From Acinetobacter sp. UBA3106 (GTDB taxonomy: Bacteria; Pseudomonadota; Gammaproteobacteria; Pseudomonadales; Moraxellaceae), in assembly GCA_002365595.1 (NCBI GenBank), contig DFAM01000026.1, forward strand, positions 38,179-90,570: 52,392 bases of DNA, written 5' to 3'. Below the pieces are notes generated by a model. That model was not told the origin of the DNA and searched no databases. It worked only from the letters and a program-made list of their open reading frames with translations. The stretch's first letter is position 1, and each line of letters begins with the position of its first letter. Below, in pieces: positions 26,730 through 34,987 of the stretch. The translations under genes were made by a program, and so were the position numbers.

Positions 26730-27389
26730 ATGAAATTGTTTCAAATTTTAGGATTATTACTAATACTGGTTTCTAGTGTAGCTCAAGCTGAAAAAATACC
26801 GATTTTACCTAGTATGCAAGGATATGGAACATATGAATTTGGTTTTCTTGTTAAAAAGCTAATGCCTGTAAATCATATTTGGTGGGATCATCTTGCTAAT
26901 GACAAAAATATCAAGTGGGTAACGCCTGAATCGCAAGAGGTCATCAATTATGATGGTACTGTTGAGTCTTCTAGACAAGGCTTAATTCGCATTAACGTTC
27001 TAGGAAGTACCCCAACAATTCTAAAGAATCGTAAATATGAACTTCCTTGGACAATAACTTACAAAGGTGGACAAGAAAGATTTGGAGTCACAAGTGTATT
27101 GCTGGAACCAGGAGATAACGTTAACGGTTGTTATGGTTATCCGACAAGTAATTGTTCATTCGAACATATACCATCATTGAAAAAACAAGGAATAACTGTC
27201 AAAAAGATCTGTTTAGATAAAACAAAAGGATCACTTGCTTATGAAGCTTATCAACTTTCTACTCTTGGTAAAAAAACTACTTACTTATACAAAGTTAATA
27301 ATATTGGCTCGGGTGGAGATTCGACAAGTTTTGAGCTTTATTACTCCCCTAGTACACAAGCCTTTTGTTCAGAGATTGATGTTTTCTAA
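26730..27389 (+). CDS. Exported protein of unknown function
   Basis: 219 aa. Clear signal peptide MKLFQILGLLLILVSSVAQA, cleavage before EKIPIL. The mature part is probably beta-rich and has four cysteines (near 134, 142, 157 and 214), suited to two disulphides. No family is recognised. AGAGGG sits before the ATG. It is the only plus-strand coding gene in the cargo region, divergent from the lipoprotein and convergent with the nuclease gene. Confidence 0.65.
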   Translation: MKLFQILGLLLILVSSVAQAEKIPILPSMQGYGTYEFGFLVKKLMPVNHIWWDHLANDKNIKWVTPESQEVINYDGTVESSRQGLIRINVLGSTPTILKNRKYELPWTITYKGGQERFGVTSVLLEPGDNVNGCYGYPTSNCSFEHIPSLKKQGITVKKICLDKTKGSLAYEAYQLSTLGKKTTYLYKVNNIGSGGDSTSFELYYSPSTQAFCSEIDVF

Positions 27390-27530
27390 CTATTGAAACA
27401 GCGCCTTTAAAATACTTCTAGTTGAAAGTATATAAAAATTGAATGAGCTGGGAAATTAATTTTATATATCATGAATTTAATTAATTTTTCATGTTTATAT
27501 ATAAACTTTAAACCCAGCTTTTATTGCCTG

Positions 27531-28703
27531 TTATTTATCTTCTTTCAGGTAACTCTTTAACCGATTGAGCACTAATTTTTCAGTTAAATTATCTTTGTAA
27601 CTAAAGTAGACAATACCCACACCATTAATTTTACTGAGATGGAGCTTTTCCTTATCTCTTTGTTTTGTTTTTTCGAGACCTTCTTCTCCTCCAAACAGAT
27701 CAACAGCCACATAATGTTGTTTCCCTTGATACTCGATAGCTAGATTTAGTTCAGGTACATAGACATCAAATCTTTGCCTATTCAACCAACTAGGTGATGC
27801 TTCTCTTTGAACTGTGAATTGAGGGAATAACACATTAATGTAATTGAACAACAATGTTTCATTAACCCATCTTTCACCTATTCTGGCTACACCTTTTAAC
27901 TCTCTAATGTAGTTTTCTGCATCCCTTTCACTAATACCTTCTTGTATGGCGTGCTTAGTGATGTACGCCCCATATCTTGCTTTGAAGGATGAACTATACA
28001 TATTGTGGGAATACATCAAATCTGAATTTGTTTTGGTGCAAATGTGACAAATCGACTCTTTAAATGAATTATTTTCTAACGCATTCGTAAGATGAGCGTG
28101 CCTGATCAACATACCTACGCCATCTTTAGCGAGAGCATCTTTAAAACATGAGCAAAAGTAGCTCTCACCTGTCATTTTGTTATAGAAAGTCTGCCTCCAT
28201 TCCCAAACACCCAATTTTGACGGTAATAGCTCTACTGGTGGTATCATTCGTGAATACAGTTTTTTTAACAAAGCCAGTGGAAGTTCTACAGAAAGAAGAT
28301 TTATTGATGTTTTGTTTTTTGTTTTCAGTTTGCTGTTTTTGATATTGTAGCTCTTGGTAATTCCTCCCCCATATTGGAGCTTGGTCAACTGCACAAATGG
28401 AGGAAGTTTAATGTCTGTAACCTCCAGATCAGTGTCCTTATCGCTGCTTAGGTCAAATTCAACATAAGGGAGTATCATCTTCCCTTTGTCTATATACTCT
28501 TTCAGAGATAAGTGGTCATCATAATACTCATTTTGGTATCTATGCCTTACATCGGTTATCAAGACTGAATCAGGAGTGCTAAGAAAATGCCTAAGAGCTT
28601 CATATAGATCTTCAAAAACAGTTGTTTTTTTTCGTTCAAGATTCTTCTGGCATAATGCGATAAAGTCATCTTCTGAAAATTCGTATCGCAACTCCACATT
28701 CAT
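27531..28703 (-). CDS. PD-(D/E)XK-like nuclease with probable zinc site
   Basis: 390 aa. The C-terminal domain (270-385) reads GERWVNETLLFNYINVLFP, then RFDVYVPELNLAIEYQGKQHY with Asp313, Glu324 and Gln326, then QRDKEKL near 349-355: the E...D...ExQ pattern of restriction-endonuclease-like folds, similar to Vsr/DUF559-type enzymes. Residues 184, 186, 219 and 222 are cysteines (CSC...CHIC) that could hold a zinc. The N-terminal 180 residues are unrecognised and may be target binding. AT-rich, single gene. No methyltransferase is visible nearby, so a plain restriction-modification system is not supported. Confidence 0.65.
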   Translation of the reverse strand: MNVELRYEFSEDDFIALCQKNLERKKTTVFEDLYEALRHFLSTPDSVLITDVRHRYQNEYYDDHLSLKEYIDKGKMILPYVEFDLSSDKDTDLEVTDIKLPPFVQLTKLQYGGGITKSYNIKNSKLKTKNKTSINLLSVELPLALLKKLYSRMIPPVELLPSKLGVWEWRQTFYNKMTGESYFCSCFKDALAKDGVGMLIRHAHLTNALENNSFKESICHICTKTNSDLMYSHNMYSSSFKARYGAYITKHAIQEGISERDAENYIRELKGVARIGERWVNETLLFNYINVLFPQFTVQREASPSWLNRQRFDVYVPELNLAIEYQGKQHYVAVDLFGGEEGLEKTKQRDKEKLHLSKINGVGIVYFSYKDNLTEKLVLNRLKSYLKEDK

Positions 28704-29615
28704 TCCTTGCCAACTGGAAAATATAACTAGAAGCCTATTCAGATTAGTTTAGTAAGTCAAATTACTTACTGAGGAAGTCCGATGATCAATCAATGCAACT
28801 CATTTGAGTTTTTATAATTTATATATAGTTTACTAGTAAGATTCATATCAAATTATTCATTAAGCAACAGAAAAAATCACTGAGAGGGATCTTTTTTGTG
28901 AGTTTTATATAGATTACTTAACTAGTAATAACAATTTGGGCGCTTTCTTCATTACTGATCTAAATATGGGTTGTATTCACTCTAATATAGAGCTGTTACA
29001 CATTTTTAACTTCTATCATCGCTGAAAAGCCCCTATGCCTACTAATAAGCATGAGGGCTTTTTCAATTCCACAATACACAAATTTATTCGTTATTTTTAC
29101 ATTGATAAATCACTAGTCTTATGCGCTGAAAAAGTAATATTTTGCCAATCATTATCGATTCAAACAGACTAAAAAAATATGCTTGACAATTTGCTTCATG
29201 GGGTTAATTTGCGAAACAGCTAAAACAACCCTAAAAAAGCTATAAAAAAATAGAAAAAATATACATAAGTATTTGTTTTATATTGTTAAATTTTAATTTA
29301 GGGTTAATTTGTAATTGGTAGATTCGGTATGGGGCTATTTTAGGTGGTTTTTTTTGGTATTTTATGCCAATAAATATTAATAATTTCTACCTTGTTTAAT
29401 AAGATTTTTATTGGATTGTATTCGCTAATTTTTGCTATTTCTTAAAGTTTAATTCGGGATCTGACGTATTTATAAATACGGCGTTCTTATTGGATGTAGC
29501 ATGATAAAAATAGGGATTGCGGATAGCTAGTTCTAATTAACTTATGACTAGGTTTAGTTATCTAATTAGACTGCATCAATCTAATCAGGTAATAAAAAGT
29601 CCCTAGCTAAGGAGG
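28704..29615. other. Long AT-rich non-coding stretch of the element
   Basis: About 910 nt with no supported gene. It includes a strong plus-strand terminator-like hairpin (29025-29063), two direct copies of GGGTTAATTTG (29202-29212 and 29301-29311), and several short palindromes rich in CTAATTAG-like sequence at about 29510-29590. A 50-codon frame at 29035-29187 lacks a ribosome binding site and overlaps the hairpin. The stretch may hold a second replication or partition region or an RNA gene. Confidence 0.45.
29025..29063 (+). terminator. Terminator sharing its tail with the one at 26600-26638
   Basis: AAAAGCCCCTATGC (29025-29038) pairs with GCATGAGGGCTTTTT (29049-29063). The 3' part GGCTTTTTCAATTCC is identical with that of the small-RNA candidate at 26631-26645, so both may belong to one family of RNA 3' ends. 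Confidence 0.6.
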
Positions 29616-29952
29616 CTATTCACTTAAAACAATTGCAGCACATCGGCTTTTATCTTGGTTATTTCCTTTTCTAAATATACTATCGTCTTTCCATTTACGT
29701 GTACGCAGTGCCCCCTCTATATAAACCTTTCCACCTTTCTTGAGATACTTACTGGCAATCTCGACTAAACGGTTGCTGGTGGCAATTCTGTGCCATTCTG
29801 TAGCCTGTTTGCGTTCGTCTAGGGTTCTTGTCTTTCCAATGTTCAGTAGTCACCACGCTGAATGCGGTAATGCTACCACCGTTGGGGAAATTTTTTAGTT
29901 TCAAGGTCACGGTGTAATATGCCATCACGATTGCTTTGTTTACGTTTGGCAT
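29616..29952 (-). pseudogene. ssb: Single-stranded DNA-binding protein gene, frameshifted
   Basis: Frame one from the ATG at 29952 gives MPNVNKAIVM, then out of frame up to KLKNFPNGGSITAFSVVTTEHWKDKN. After a further shift the text continues as DERKQATEWHRIATSNRLVEI, then ASKYLKKGGKVYIEGALRTRKW, ending in a TAG at 29616-29618. Together this is an SSB OB-fold with the WHR and YIEGxLRTRKW motifs, broken by at least two frameshifts (near residue 11-16 and after WKDKN). The C-terminal acidic tail is also missing. The 67-residue open frame at 29749-29952 is only the first fragment. Confidence 0.85.
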
Positions 29953-29999
29953 TCGTTCTTTCTCTTATTCTGTTGGTCTATGTCTGTGTGTCTTTTTAA

Positions 30000-30269
30000 G
30001 TGGACATTGTGGACAAGGTGGATATAAGTAATTATCTATATGTTTTTAAATAATTAATTTAATCCACCTGCATATAAATCTGCATAGAAAAAAAGTGGAC
30101 ATAAAAAACATATGAAGTGGACAGGGTATATTTACTTTGAATTGTGTCCACTTTATGTCCACCTATTAAAATAAGTATATTTATATAAAGTGGACATAAT
30201 AATATCTATATATAACAGTATATTAACTACAAAAAATATCTATATGTCCACCTTGTCCACTACGTCCAC
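30000..30269. other. Iteron cluster, probable replication origin of the element
   Basis: Nine exact copies of GTGGACA in 260 nt of AT-rich DNA. Five are on the plus strand: 30000-30006, 30009-30015, 30095-30101, 30117-30123 and 30190-30196. Four are on the minus strand: 30145-30151, 30156-30162, 30245-30251 and 30254-30260. One-mismatch variants lie at 30018, 30061 and 30263. The cluster sits directly after the primase/helicase-like gene. Phage P4 origin iterons have a similar core (GGTGAACA, from memory) bound by the alpha primase-helicase. Confidence 0.7.
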
Positions 30270-30285
30270 ATGATAAAATGTATTT

Positions 30286-32751
30286 TCAGATATCAATATC
30301 TGTGTTCTGCATGGACTCAATACTAAAGTGCATCATTCGGGGGCGTGTACCATCGGGTAGGGTATTACTAGACCTCTTCACGTACAACTTTTTATCTCCT
30401 TCAATGAACTCCTTTATCCATCCGTGTTTAATCAATACCTTTTTGACGTTCGCCTCATTCATACCGATAGATATTTCCTTTTTAAACATAGTTGCAGAAA
30501 CAAGGTAAACCTTATCTATAGGGTCGTAGTAGCCGACACGATTGTGGATACGTTGCCGGATGACTTCACCGTCTGCCTGTCTAATTACAGTTAAGTCTTC
30601 GAAGCGGCTCGCTCCATTGGATTCAAAAAAAGCCTTGATATGCTCTAGAATCTTTGTTTCTTCCATGTTCTCGCCGTTGCCTAGATTACTAAGCCAAGTA
30701 TTAAAACACTGCGCTATAGCCTCAAATGCGCGTCCTTGCTGCCAACCTGTAATGCCTGCCAATGTTGCTAACTCGCCAGCAGCTGCGACCAAGGCAAAAC
30801 GGCGTAAAACACGGTTAGCCTGTCCGTTCTTCGTCTGGGTGTACTGCTCAATAAAGCTATCTAATAGCTCCTGGCCTTTTTGCATCACAGCATCTTTGTT
30901 CTCAGTCAGAAACTCCAGCCATTTGATACCAGCATGACCATAATGCTGTGATGCCAATTCATTAATGCGGTTACCAATGTCCTGTGGTGCTGTACCGTAG
31001 TTAATACAATCAAATACGCCGTAGCCTTTACCTGCATCACTTGGAATATGGGCAAAACGAAGTAAAAGACCGGCATCTAATTCGATATTGCCACGGCGCA
31101 AATGCTCCTCAAGTGTTACTTCACCGGTAGAGGTATACATAATGCTAAATTGCTTAGCATCTCGGTTTTTACCTGATTTGGTACTTCGTGCTTTACCTTG
31201 TCCACCTGTCAGCATATAGACGATATCCGATACTGCTTTCGGTACAGCCTGGCGCAGTTCATCCAGGTTTAAAAAACTGTCATTTCTTAACTCGGCTTCA
31301 TTTTCTAAAGCATTGTCCGTGGTTCGCCATGATTTGGATATATGCTTAGGATTCCCCCACACACTGCAGGCTGCCTTGGTAATGGTGCTCTTACCATCGG
31401 TCGATGAACCATAGATATGAAAGCCACCACTTTCGGCCCCTAAGGGCAAAACCAATTGCCCGGAAAAGGCACATGCGAATGCCAATACAGCTAAAGCATG
31501 CGGTTCAATCAGCCGGCTAAGTTCCTGCCACTCCTCAAAGGTCCCGGATACAGTATAAGGGCTTTTGTTGTCACTGTGAAAAAGTAGTTCTTCATCTTCA
31601 CTGTTGCCATAGGTTTTATTGGGTGTGGCAAAGCAGTAGCCATGCCATCCGGCACGATCTACACAGCGGAAACGTTGTTCTATCGGGTAGTCCTGAATGT
31701 AGTTGATGAATACATTTTTCTTATGAGATTGGCGTGGGGGCATTAATCCATGATTGGCAATAATTTTTAAGGCTTCCTGCGCTTCACCCATAAAATGCTC
31801 ATAGGGAATTAGTAGCCGGTGTAAGGTATTGTCCTTGTCATGAAACTGGATAACACGTTTCCAGTTGTCATTATTCAGGCTTCGCGCTTCGCCTAATATA
31901 ATGGCTGAATGGCAGATAAAAGTTCGGGTCTGTTTAAGCTGTCCATCCTCATCCCTTTTTTCTTTAATCAAATATAGGCCAGCATCCATGATATGCAGAA
32001 ATGCGCCGTTATCCATTTTGAATGGCTTGGCCAAATGGCCTTTGGGTAATAGCTTATTTGCAGGCAATTGCTCAATCGCCAGCTGAATAAAAGCTTTAAC
32101 TTCTTCTACATCATCATCCTTATACAGCTCAGTCAGGAATGAACTTCCGCCGTATTCTGTATATTGGTTCAGTAATCTAACTGCAGTATTTTTTTCTAAG
32201 CTTTGGAATGATTCAAGCTGGATATGCTCAGGGCGGACCGGCATATATAACTGTGTATAACCTTCTTTTGATAATTGGTTAATCACAAACTGGATCTGCT
32301 CAAAATCAAACGGCTTGAGTTCTGTTAGATGAGCATTGCATAGATTAGGTAATATGACCAAAGCCACGGCGTAATCTGTTTGGGCTACCTTGAAAAATGC
32401 CTCTAGGCTGTGTGTGATGATAACAGGCTTGTCATGCTGAAAATCTCCATACCTTGCAAAACCTTTAGCCAATCCATCAGGCATGACAGATACAAGGCGG
32501 TTGTCTTGCATGACAGCGCATTGAACAAGCTCCATTTGCCCATCATAGATAGGCATAATCAAAGGCTGCTCATAAGTAACGCCGTTTATATCCACACTGC
32601 CATCATCAACATAGATCGGCTGCTCAGGGCTGCCAAAACGCTGTATTAATTCATGTGATGAATAAGCATCATTAAACGATACAAGCTGTGTGCATTCGTT
32701 TAAAATGGCTTTGGGTGTTATTAGTTCTTTGGGGTGGTCATAATCAAGCAT
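30286..32751 (-). CDS. DUF927-family helicase/primase-like replication protein
   Basis: 821 aa. The C-terminal half has the DUF927 ATPase core: Walker A GSSTDGKST (448-456), then WRTTDNALENEAELRNDS, with Walker B FLNLDELR (493-500). The N-terminal half (about 1-200) has Toprim-like elements (VIITHSLEAFFKVAQ, YVDDG). The protein probably unwinds and primes DNA at the adjacent iteron cluster, as alpha does in P4. It begins 5 nt after the preceding gene. The region 590-820 is unrecognised, probably DNA-binding. Its presence with integrase and AlpA is typical of satellite elements. Confidence 0.82.
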   Translation of the reverse strand: MLDYDHPKELITPKAILNECTQLVSFNDAYSSHELIQRFGSPEQPIYVDDGSVDINGVTYEQPLIMPIYDGQMELVQCAVMQDNRLVSVMPDGLAKGFARYGDFQHDKPVIITHSLEAFFKVAQTDYAVALVILPNLCNAHLTELKPFDFEQIQFVINQLSKEGYTQLYMPVRPEHIQLESFQSLEKNTAVRLLNQYTEYGGSSFLTELYKDDDVEEVKAFIQLAIEQLPANKLLPKGHLAKPFKMDNGAFLHIMDAGLYLIKEKRDEDGQLKQTRTFICHSAIILGEARSLNNDNWKRVIQFHDKDNTLHRLLIPYEHFMGEAQEALKIIANHGLMPPRQSHKKNVFINYIQDYPIEQRFRCVDRAGWHGYCFATPNKTYGNSEDEELLFHSDNKSPYTVSGTFEEWQELSRLIEPHALAVLAFACAFSGQLVLPLGAESGGFHIYGSSTDGKSTITKAACSVWGNPKHISKSWRTTDNALENEAELRNDSFLNLDELRQAVPKAVSDIVYMLTGGQGKARSTKSGKNRDAKQFSIMYTSTGEVTLEEHLRRGNIELDAGLLLRFAHIPSDAGKGYGVFDCINYGTAPQDIGNRINELASQHYGHAGIKWLEFLTENKDAVMQKGQELLDSFIEQYTQTKNGQANRVLRRFALVAAAGELATLAGITGWQQGRAFEAIAQCFNTWLSNLGNGENMEETKILEHIKAFFESNGASRFEDLTVIRQADGEVIRQRIHNRVGYYDPIDKVYLVSATMFKKEISIGMNEANVKKVLIKHGWIKEFIEGDKKLYVKRSSNTLPDGTRPRMMHFSIESMQNTDIDI

Positions 32752-32756
32752 TGTGA

Positions 32757-33101
32757 CTACCCCGCATTATTATTTAAGAAAGAAATACGCTCATTATGTT
32801 TCTTTTGCCATTTAGTCCAGAACACGCAAGAAACGTCCTCCATTGCCTGATCAATATGCAAAGTCCCTGTAATAAAATTAAAACTACAATCAGGGTATTT
32901 TAATTGAGCGTCATTCTTAAACTGGTTAGCTTCCTCAATAGAGTAAAAGGGAATATTCCAGTTTCCTAGAGGATAAGCAATATCACTATCTGCAAGTCCA
33001 ACGGCGATATAAAAGCAATAGCGTTTGTTATCTGCCATTGCATCATTCCATGCTTGGATTCTTTCTTTTGATTGAGACTCAGGATTAATTTGATTAGGCA
33101 T
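32757..33101 (-). CDS. Hypothetical protein of the replication operon
   Basis: 114 aa, soluble, with an aromatic-rich middle (NWNIPFYSIEEANQFKNDAQLKY) and CVFWTKW near the C-terminus. Family not recognised. It overlaps the Ash-like gene by 8 nt (ATGCCTAA) and is 5 nt before the helicase gene, so it is translated within the same message. Position suggests a helper in replication or copy-number control. Confidence 0.6.
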   Translation of the reverse strand: MPNQINPESQSKERIQAWNDAMADNKRYCFYIAVGLADSDIAYPLGNWNIPFYSIEEANQFKNDAQLKYPDCSFNFITGTLHIDQAMEDVSCVFWTKWQKKHNERISFLNNNAG

Positions 33102-33453
33102 GAGAATGCGCTCCGTTTGAATTTAAAGGAGCCTTGCCAATCACGACCAAATGAGGGTGGCAAAGCTGAAAAGGGTTGGTCGACAGGCTCAAACGGATAC
33201 CTGCACACCCGAAGGTGTCCCTCTCCAGCTTCGCCATAAAATGCGAACGCATAGAGATATTACGCACAAAAAAACCGCAGAGAGCGGAATGTACGCCGTT
33301 TGAGAATTGATAGCCGACCAAAGCTAATTCATCATGTGGATGAACGGCTTTAGAATAAACAGAACTGTTTATACTTGCAAGAATTAAGCAAAGCACAACA
33401 AAGCAAGTGCTTAGAAATATGTCTTTTATAATGCTTAGAAATACATCTTTCAT
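33094..33453 (-). CDS. Ash/Icd-like phage protein (tentative)
   Basis: 119 aa. N-terminal hydrophobic stretch (FLSTCFVVLCLILASI, 13-28), then a segment GCAGIRLSLSTNPFQLCHPHLVVIGKAPLNSNGAHSHA that resembles the C-terminal part of Ash/Icd-type proteins of P4-like and other phages, some of which inhibit host division. The match is by general appearance only. It overlaps the HTH gene by 4 nt (ATGA) and the next gene by 8 nt, which supports it as a real gene. Confidence 0.5.
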   Translation of the reverse strand: MKDVFLSIIKDIFLSTCFVVLCLILASINSSVYSKAVHPHDELALVGYQFSNGVHSALCGFFVRNISMRSHFMAKLERDTFGCAGIRLSLSTNPFQLCHPHLVVIGKAPLNSNGAHSHA

Positions 33454-33668
33454 GCTGCCACCTGCTTAACAAGCTCATAACGGGCATGTCTGCCAATACC
33501 TGACTTATTGCGCTCGTTATGGGTCGCAATGTTATAACCTGTATTGCGTAAACGCTGGATGATTGCACTTAAACGGTAGCAATCGAAGAGGTCGATAGCC
33601 TCTGCTTGAGAAATGGTTTCTCCTTGCTTGAGATGGCCTAGAACTTGTTTTAATTGAGTGTTATTCAT
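33450..33668 (-). CDS. Small helix-turn-helix protein
   Basis: 72 aa. Residues about 8-50 (LGHLKQGETISQAEAIDLFDCYRLSAIIQRLRNTGYNI) form a winged-helix-like HTH of the type found in small phage regulators (HTH_39-like, from memory). AGTGAGGGC is correctly placed before the ATG at 33668. Overlaps the Ash-like gene by 4 nt. It probably binds DNA, perhaps regulating the replication operon. Confidence 0.7.
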   Translation of the reverse strand: MNNTQLKQVLGHLKQGETISQAEAIDLFDCYRLSAIIQRLRNTGYNIATHNERNKSGIGRHARYELVKQVAA

Positions 33669-33678
33669 GTTCTTGCCC

Positions 33679-33756
33679 TCACTGGATCTGGTTCACGTTG
33701 GCATTAATTAAAAAGCCATTGGCAGAAAGCGCAAATTCTTTGTGCTGCTTCATCAT
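33679..33756 (-). CDS. 25-residue ORF with strong ribosome binding site
   Basis: Encodes MMKQHKEFALSANGFLINAN and ends VNQIQ. GGAGG lies 7-8 nt before the ATG at 33756, partly inside the end of the AlpA-like gene, and the frame fits neatly between AlpA and HTH genes. The strong start site is the evidence; function is unknown. It could be a leader peptide or a small functional protein. Confidence 0.5.
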   Translation of the reverse strand: MMKQHKEFALSANGFLINANVNQIQ

Positions 33757-33758
33757 GT

Positions 33759-33974
33759 TTAAGCCTCCAAAGTCGAAAGACTTTGCTTTTGGCTGTTATG
33801 CCACTCTAAAAGTTCTGCATAGTCGAAATAGACTGGGGCCTGCTTAGTGCTCCCTGTTTTGATTGGTCGAGGAAAATTAGCATCAGTACGCACGATATGA
33901 CGCAAAGATTCACGGCTTACATCGAGTAGCTCGCAAGTTGTTTTGAATTGAACGCGGATAGGTTTGATAGTCAT
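33759..33974 (-). CDS. AlpA-family regulator
   Basis: 71 aa from the ATG at 33974 (an in-frame ATG at 33986 adds four residues; neither has a clear ribosome binding site). Motif FKTTCELLDVSRESLRHIVRTDANFPRPIKTGSTKQAPVYFD is the AlpA/excisionase-like winged-helix fold. Such proteins activate integrase expression or direct excision in P4-like elements. First gene of the replication operon, so it may couple excision to replication. Confidence 0.8.
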   Translation of the reverse strand: MTIKPIRVQFKTTCELLDVSRESLRHIVRTDANFPRPIKTGSTKQAPVYFDYAELLEWHNSQKQSLSTLEA

Positions 33975-34071
33975 AAAAAAGCCCATATATGAAAGAACAT
34001 GAGCATTTTCTAAAAAATTAATAAAAAAATGTGGATTGAGATGAGTCTCTAGAAATCCGGAAAAAAATTAC

Positions 34072-34941
34072 TTAATTATTTTCCGGATTTGAGAGTGCTA
34101 GTATCGCAAGTTCATCTAAGAGGTGGGTTGGGTTCTCTAAATCCTCTAATTCAACTCCATTAGGTAGGAATAAACGATCCATGATCGGAAGGACACTTTT
34201 TCGTAGAGTTTCTTCGCCGTATTCAGATTGATTTTGATATAACGCTCTGCTTAAAACTGGTCTTTTTATAGTAATATTATGAATACAAGACCATAAATAT
34301 AAATCTATATAAGCCAATAATTTATAAGATGCCCATTTAGCTAAGGTGTATTTAGCTAATTTCTTTTCTGTAGGTTTAATTTCCTTAAAACCAGCTCTCA
34401 AATTTGCAAGATTTCTTTTAAATTCTTTTTCTAGTATGTCATCTGAAAATGATAAATCGATATAGAAAGGAATTAACTTTAGATGATCTTCAAGAGATTT
34501 GTGTCTAATCACTTCTTTATAAAAAGGTTCATTGTTTTCACTAGATTGAAAAAGACCTCCATATAACCGATTTGTTCTATTGAAATCTTGTAGTGTCATA
34601 GGGCGAATAGCACCAGAGGTGACTAAATGAGGTAGTTCGTTATATTCAGTATAGATGCAAATTTCAATATTTTCGTTATGGTTTTTAGAGAAGAAATTAT
34701 ATTGTCTATCTAATTTAAAAGGGTTTTTAAAATAGTCGTTAATTATTAAATCTAGAAAATAATTTTTTTCTTCGTCAGTTAAACGGTGACTACAATCTAT
34801 AAAATAATCAAGACAAGCATGTAGTTGGTATCTGGCCTCTAATTGAAATAACCACTCCAATGGAGAGAATCTATCCATCCCCTCATAATTTTCCAATTTG
34901 AAAGAGCGAGGCAAAACATTAGTAGTTTTTGATTTATTCAT
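34072..34941 (-). CDS. Hypothetical helical protein beside the integrase (DUF6387-like, uncertain)
   Basis: 289 aa, no signal or membrane helices, mostly helical and charged. Starts MNKSKTTNVLPRSFKLENYEGM; contains SPLEWLFQLEARYQLHACLDYF and KWASYKLLAYIDLYLW. It may belong to DUF6387, which I recall near integrases, but I cannot confirm. 46 nt downstream of int on the same strand, so probably co-transcribed. Being next to int, it is a typical cargo position; a role in defence or in control of integration is possible but unproven. Confidence 0.6.
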   Translation of the reverse strand: MNKSKTTNVLPRSFKLENYEGMDRFSPLEWLFQLEARYQLHACLDYFIDCSHRLTDEEKNYFLDLIINDYFKNPFKLDRQYNFFSKNHNENIEICIYTEYNELPHLVTSGAIRPMTLQDFNRTNRLYGGLFQSSENNEPFYKEVIRHKSLEDHLKLIPFYIDLSFSDDILEKEFKRNLANLRAGFKEIKPTEKKLAKYTLAKWASYKLLAYIDLYLWSCIHNITIKRPVLSRALYQNQSEYGEETLRKSVLPIMDRLFLPNGVELEDLENPTHLLDELAILALSNPENN

Positions 34942-34987
34942 TTTAATTTCAAGTTTTAATAGATTGATTTTACGGATTGAAAATGAA

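Noticed and set aside
27531..28703. Type II restriction-modification system
   Set aside because: A nuclease-like domain is present but no DNA methyltransferase motifs occur in neighbouring genes.
29035..29187. 50-codon open frame in the long non-coding stretch
   Set aside because: No ribosome binding site, and its first third is the terminator-like hairpin.
29749..29952. A 67-residue open frame that could be taken as a complete small gene
   Set aside because: It is the first fragment of the frameshifted ssb; the motifs continue in another frame down to 29616.
32966..33208. 80-codon frame overlapping the Ash-like gene and its neighbour
   Set aside because: Shares sequence with two better-supported frames joined by coupled overlaps.
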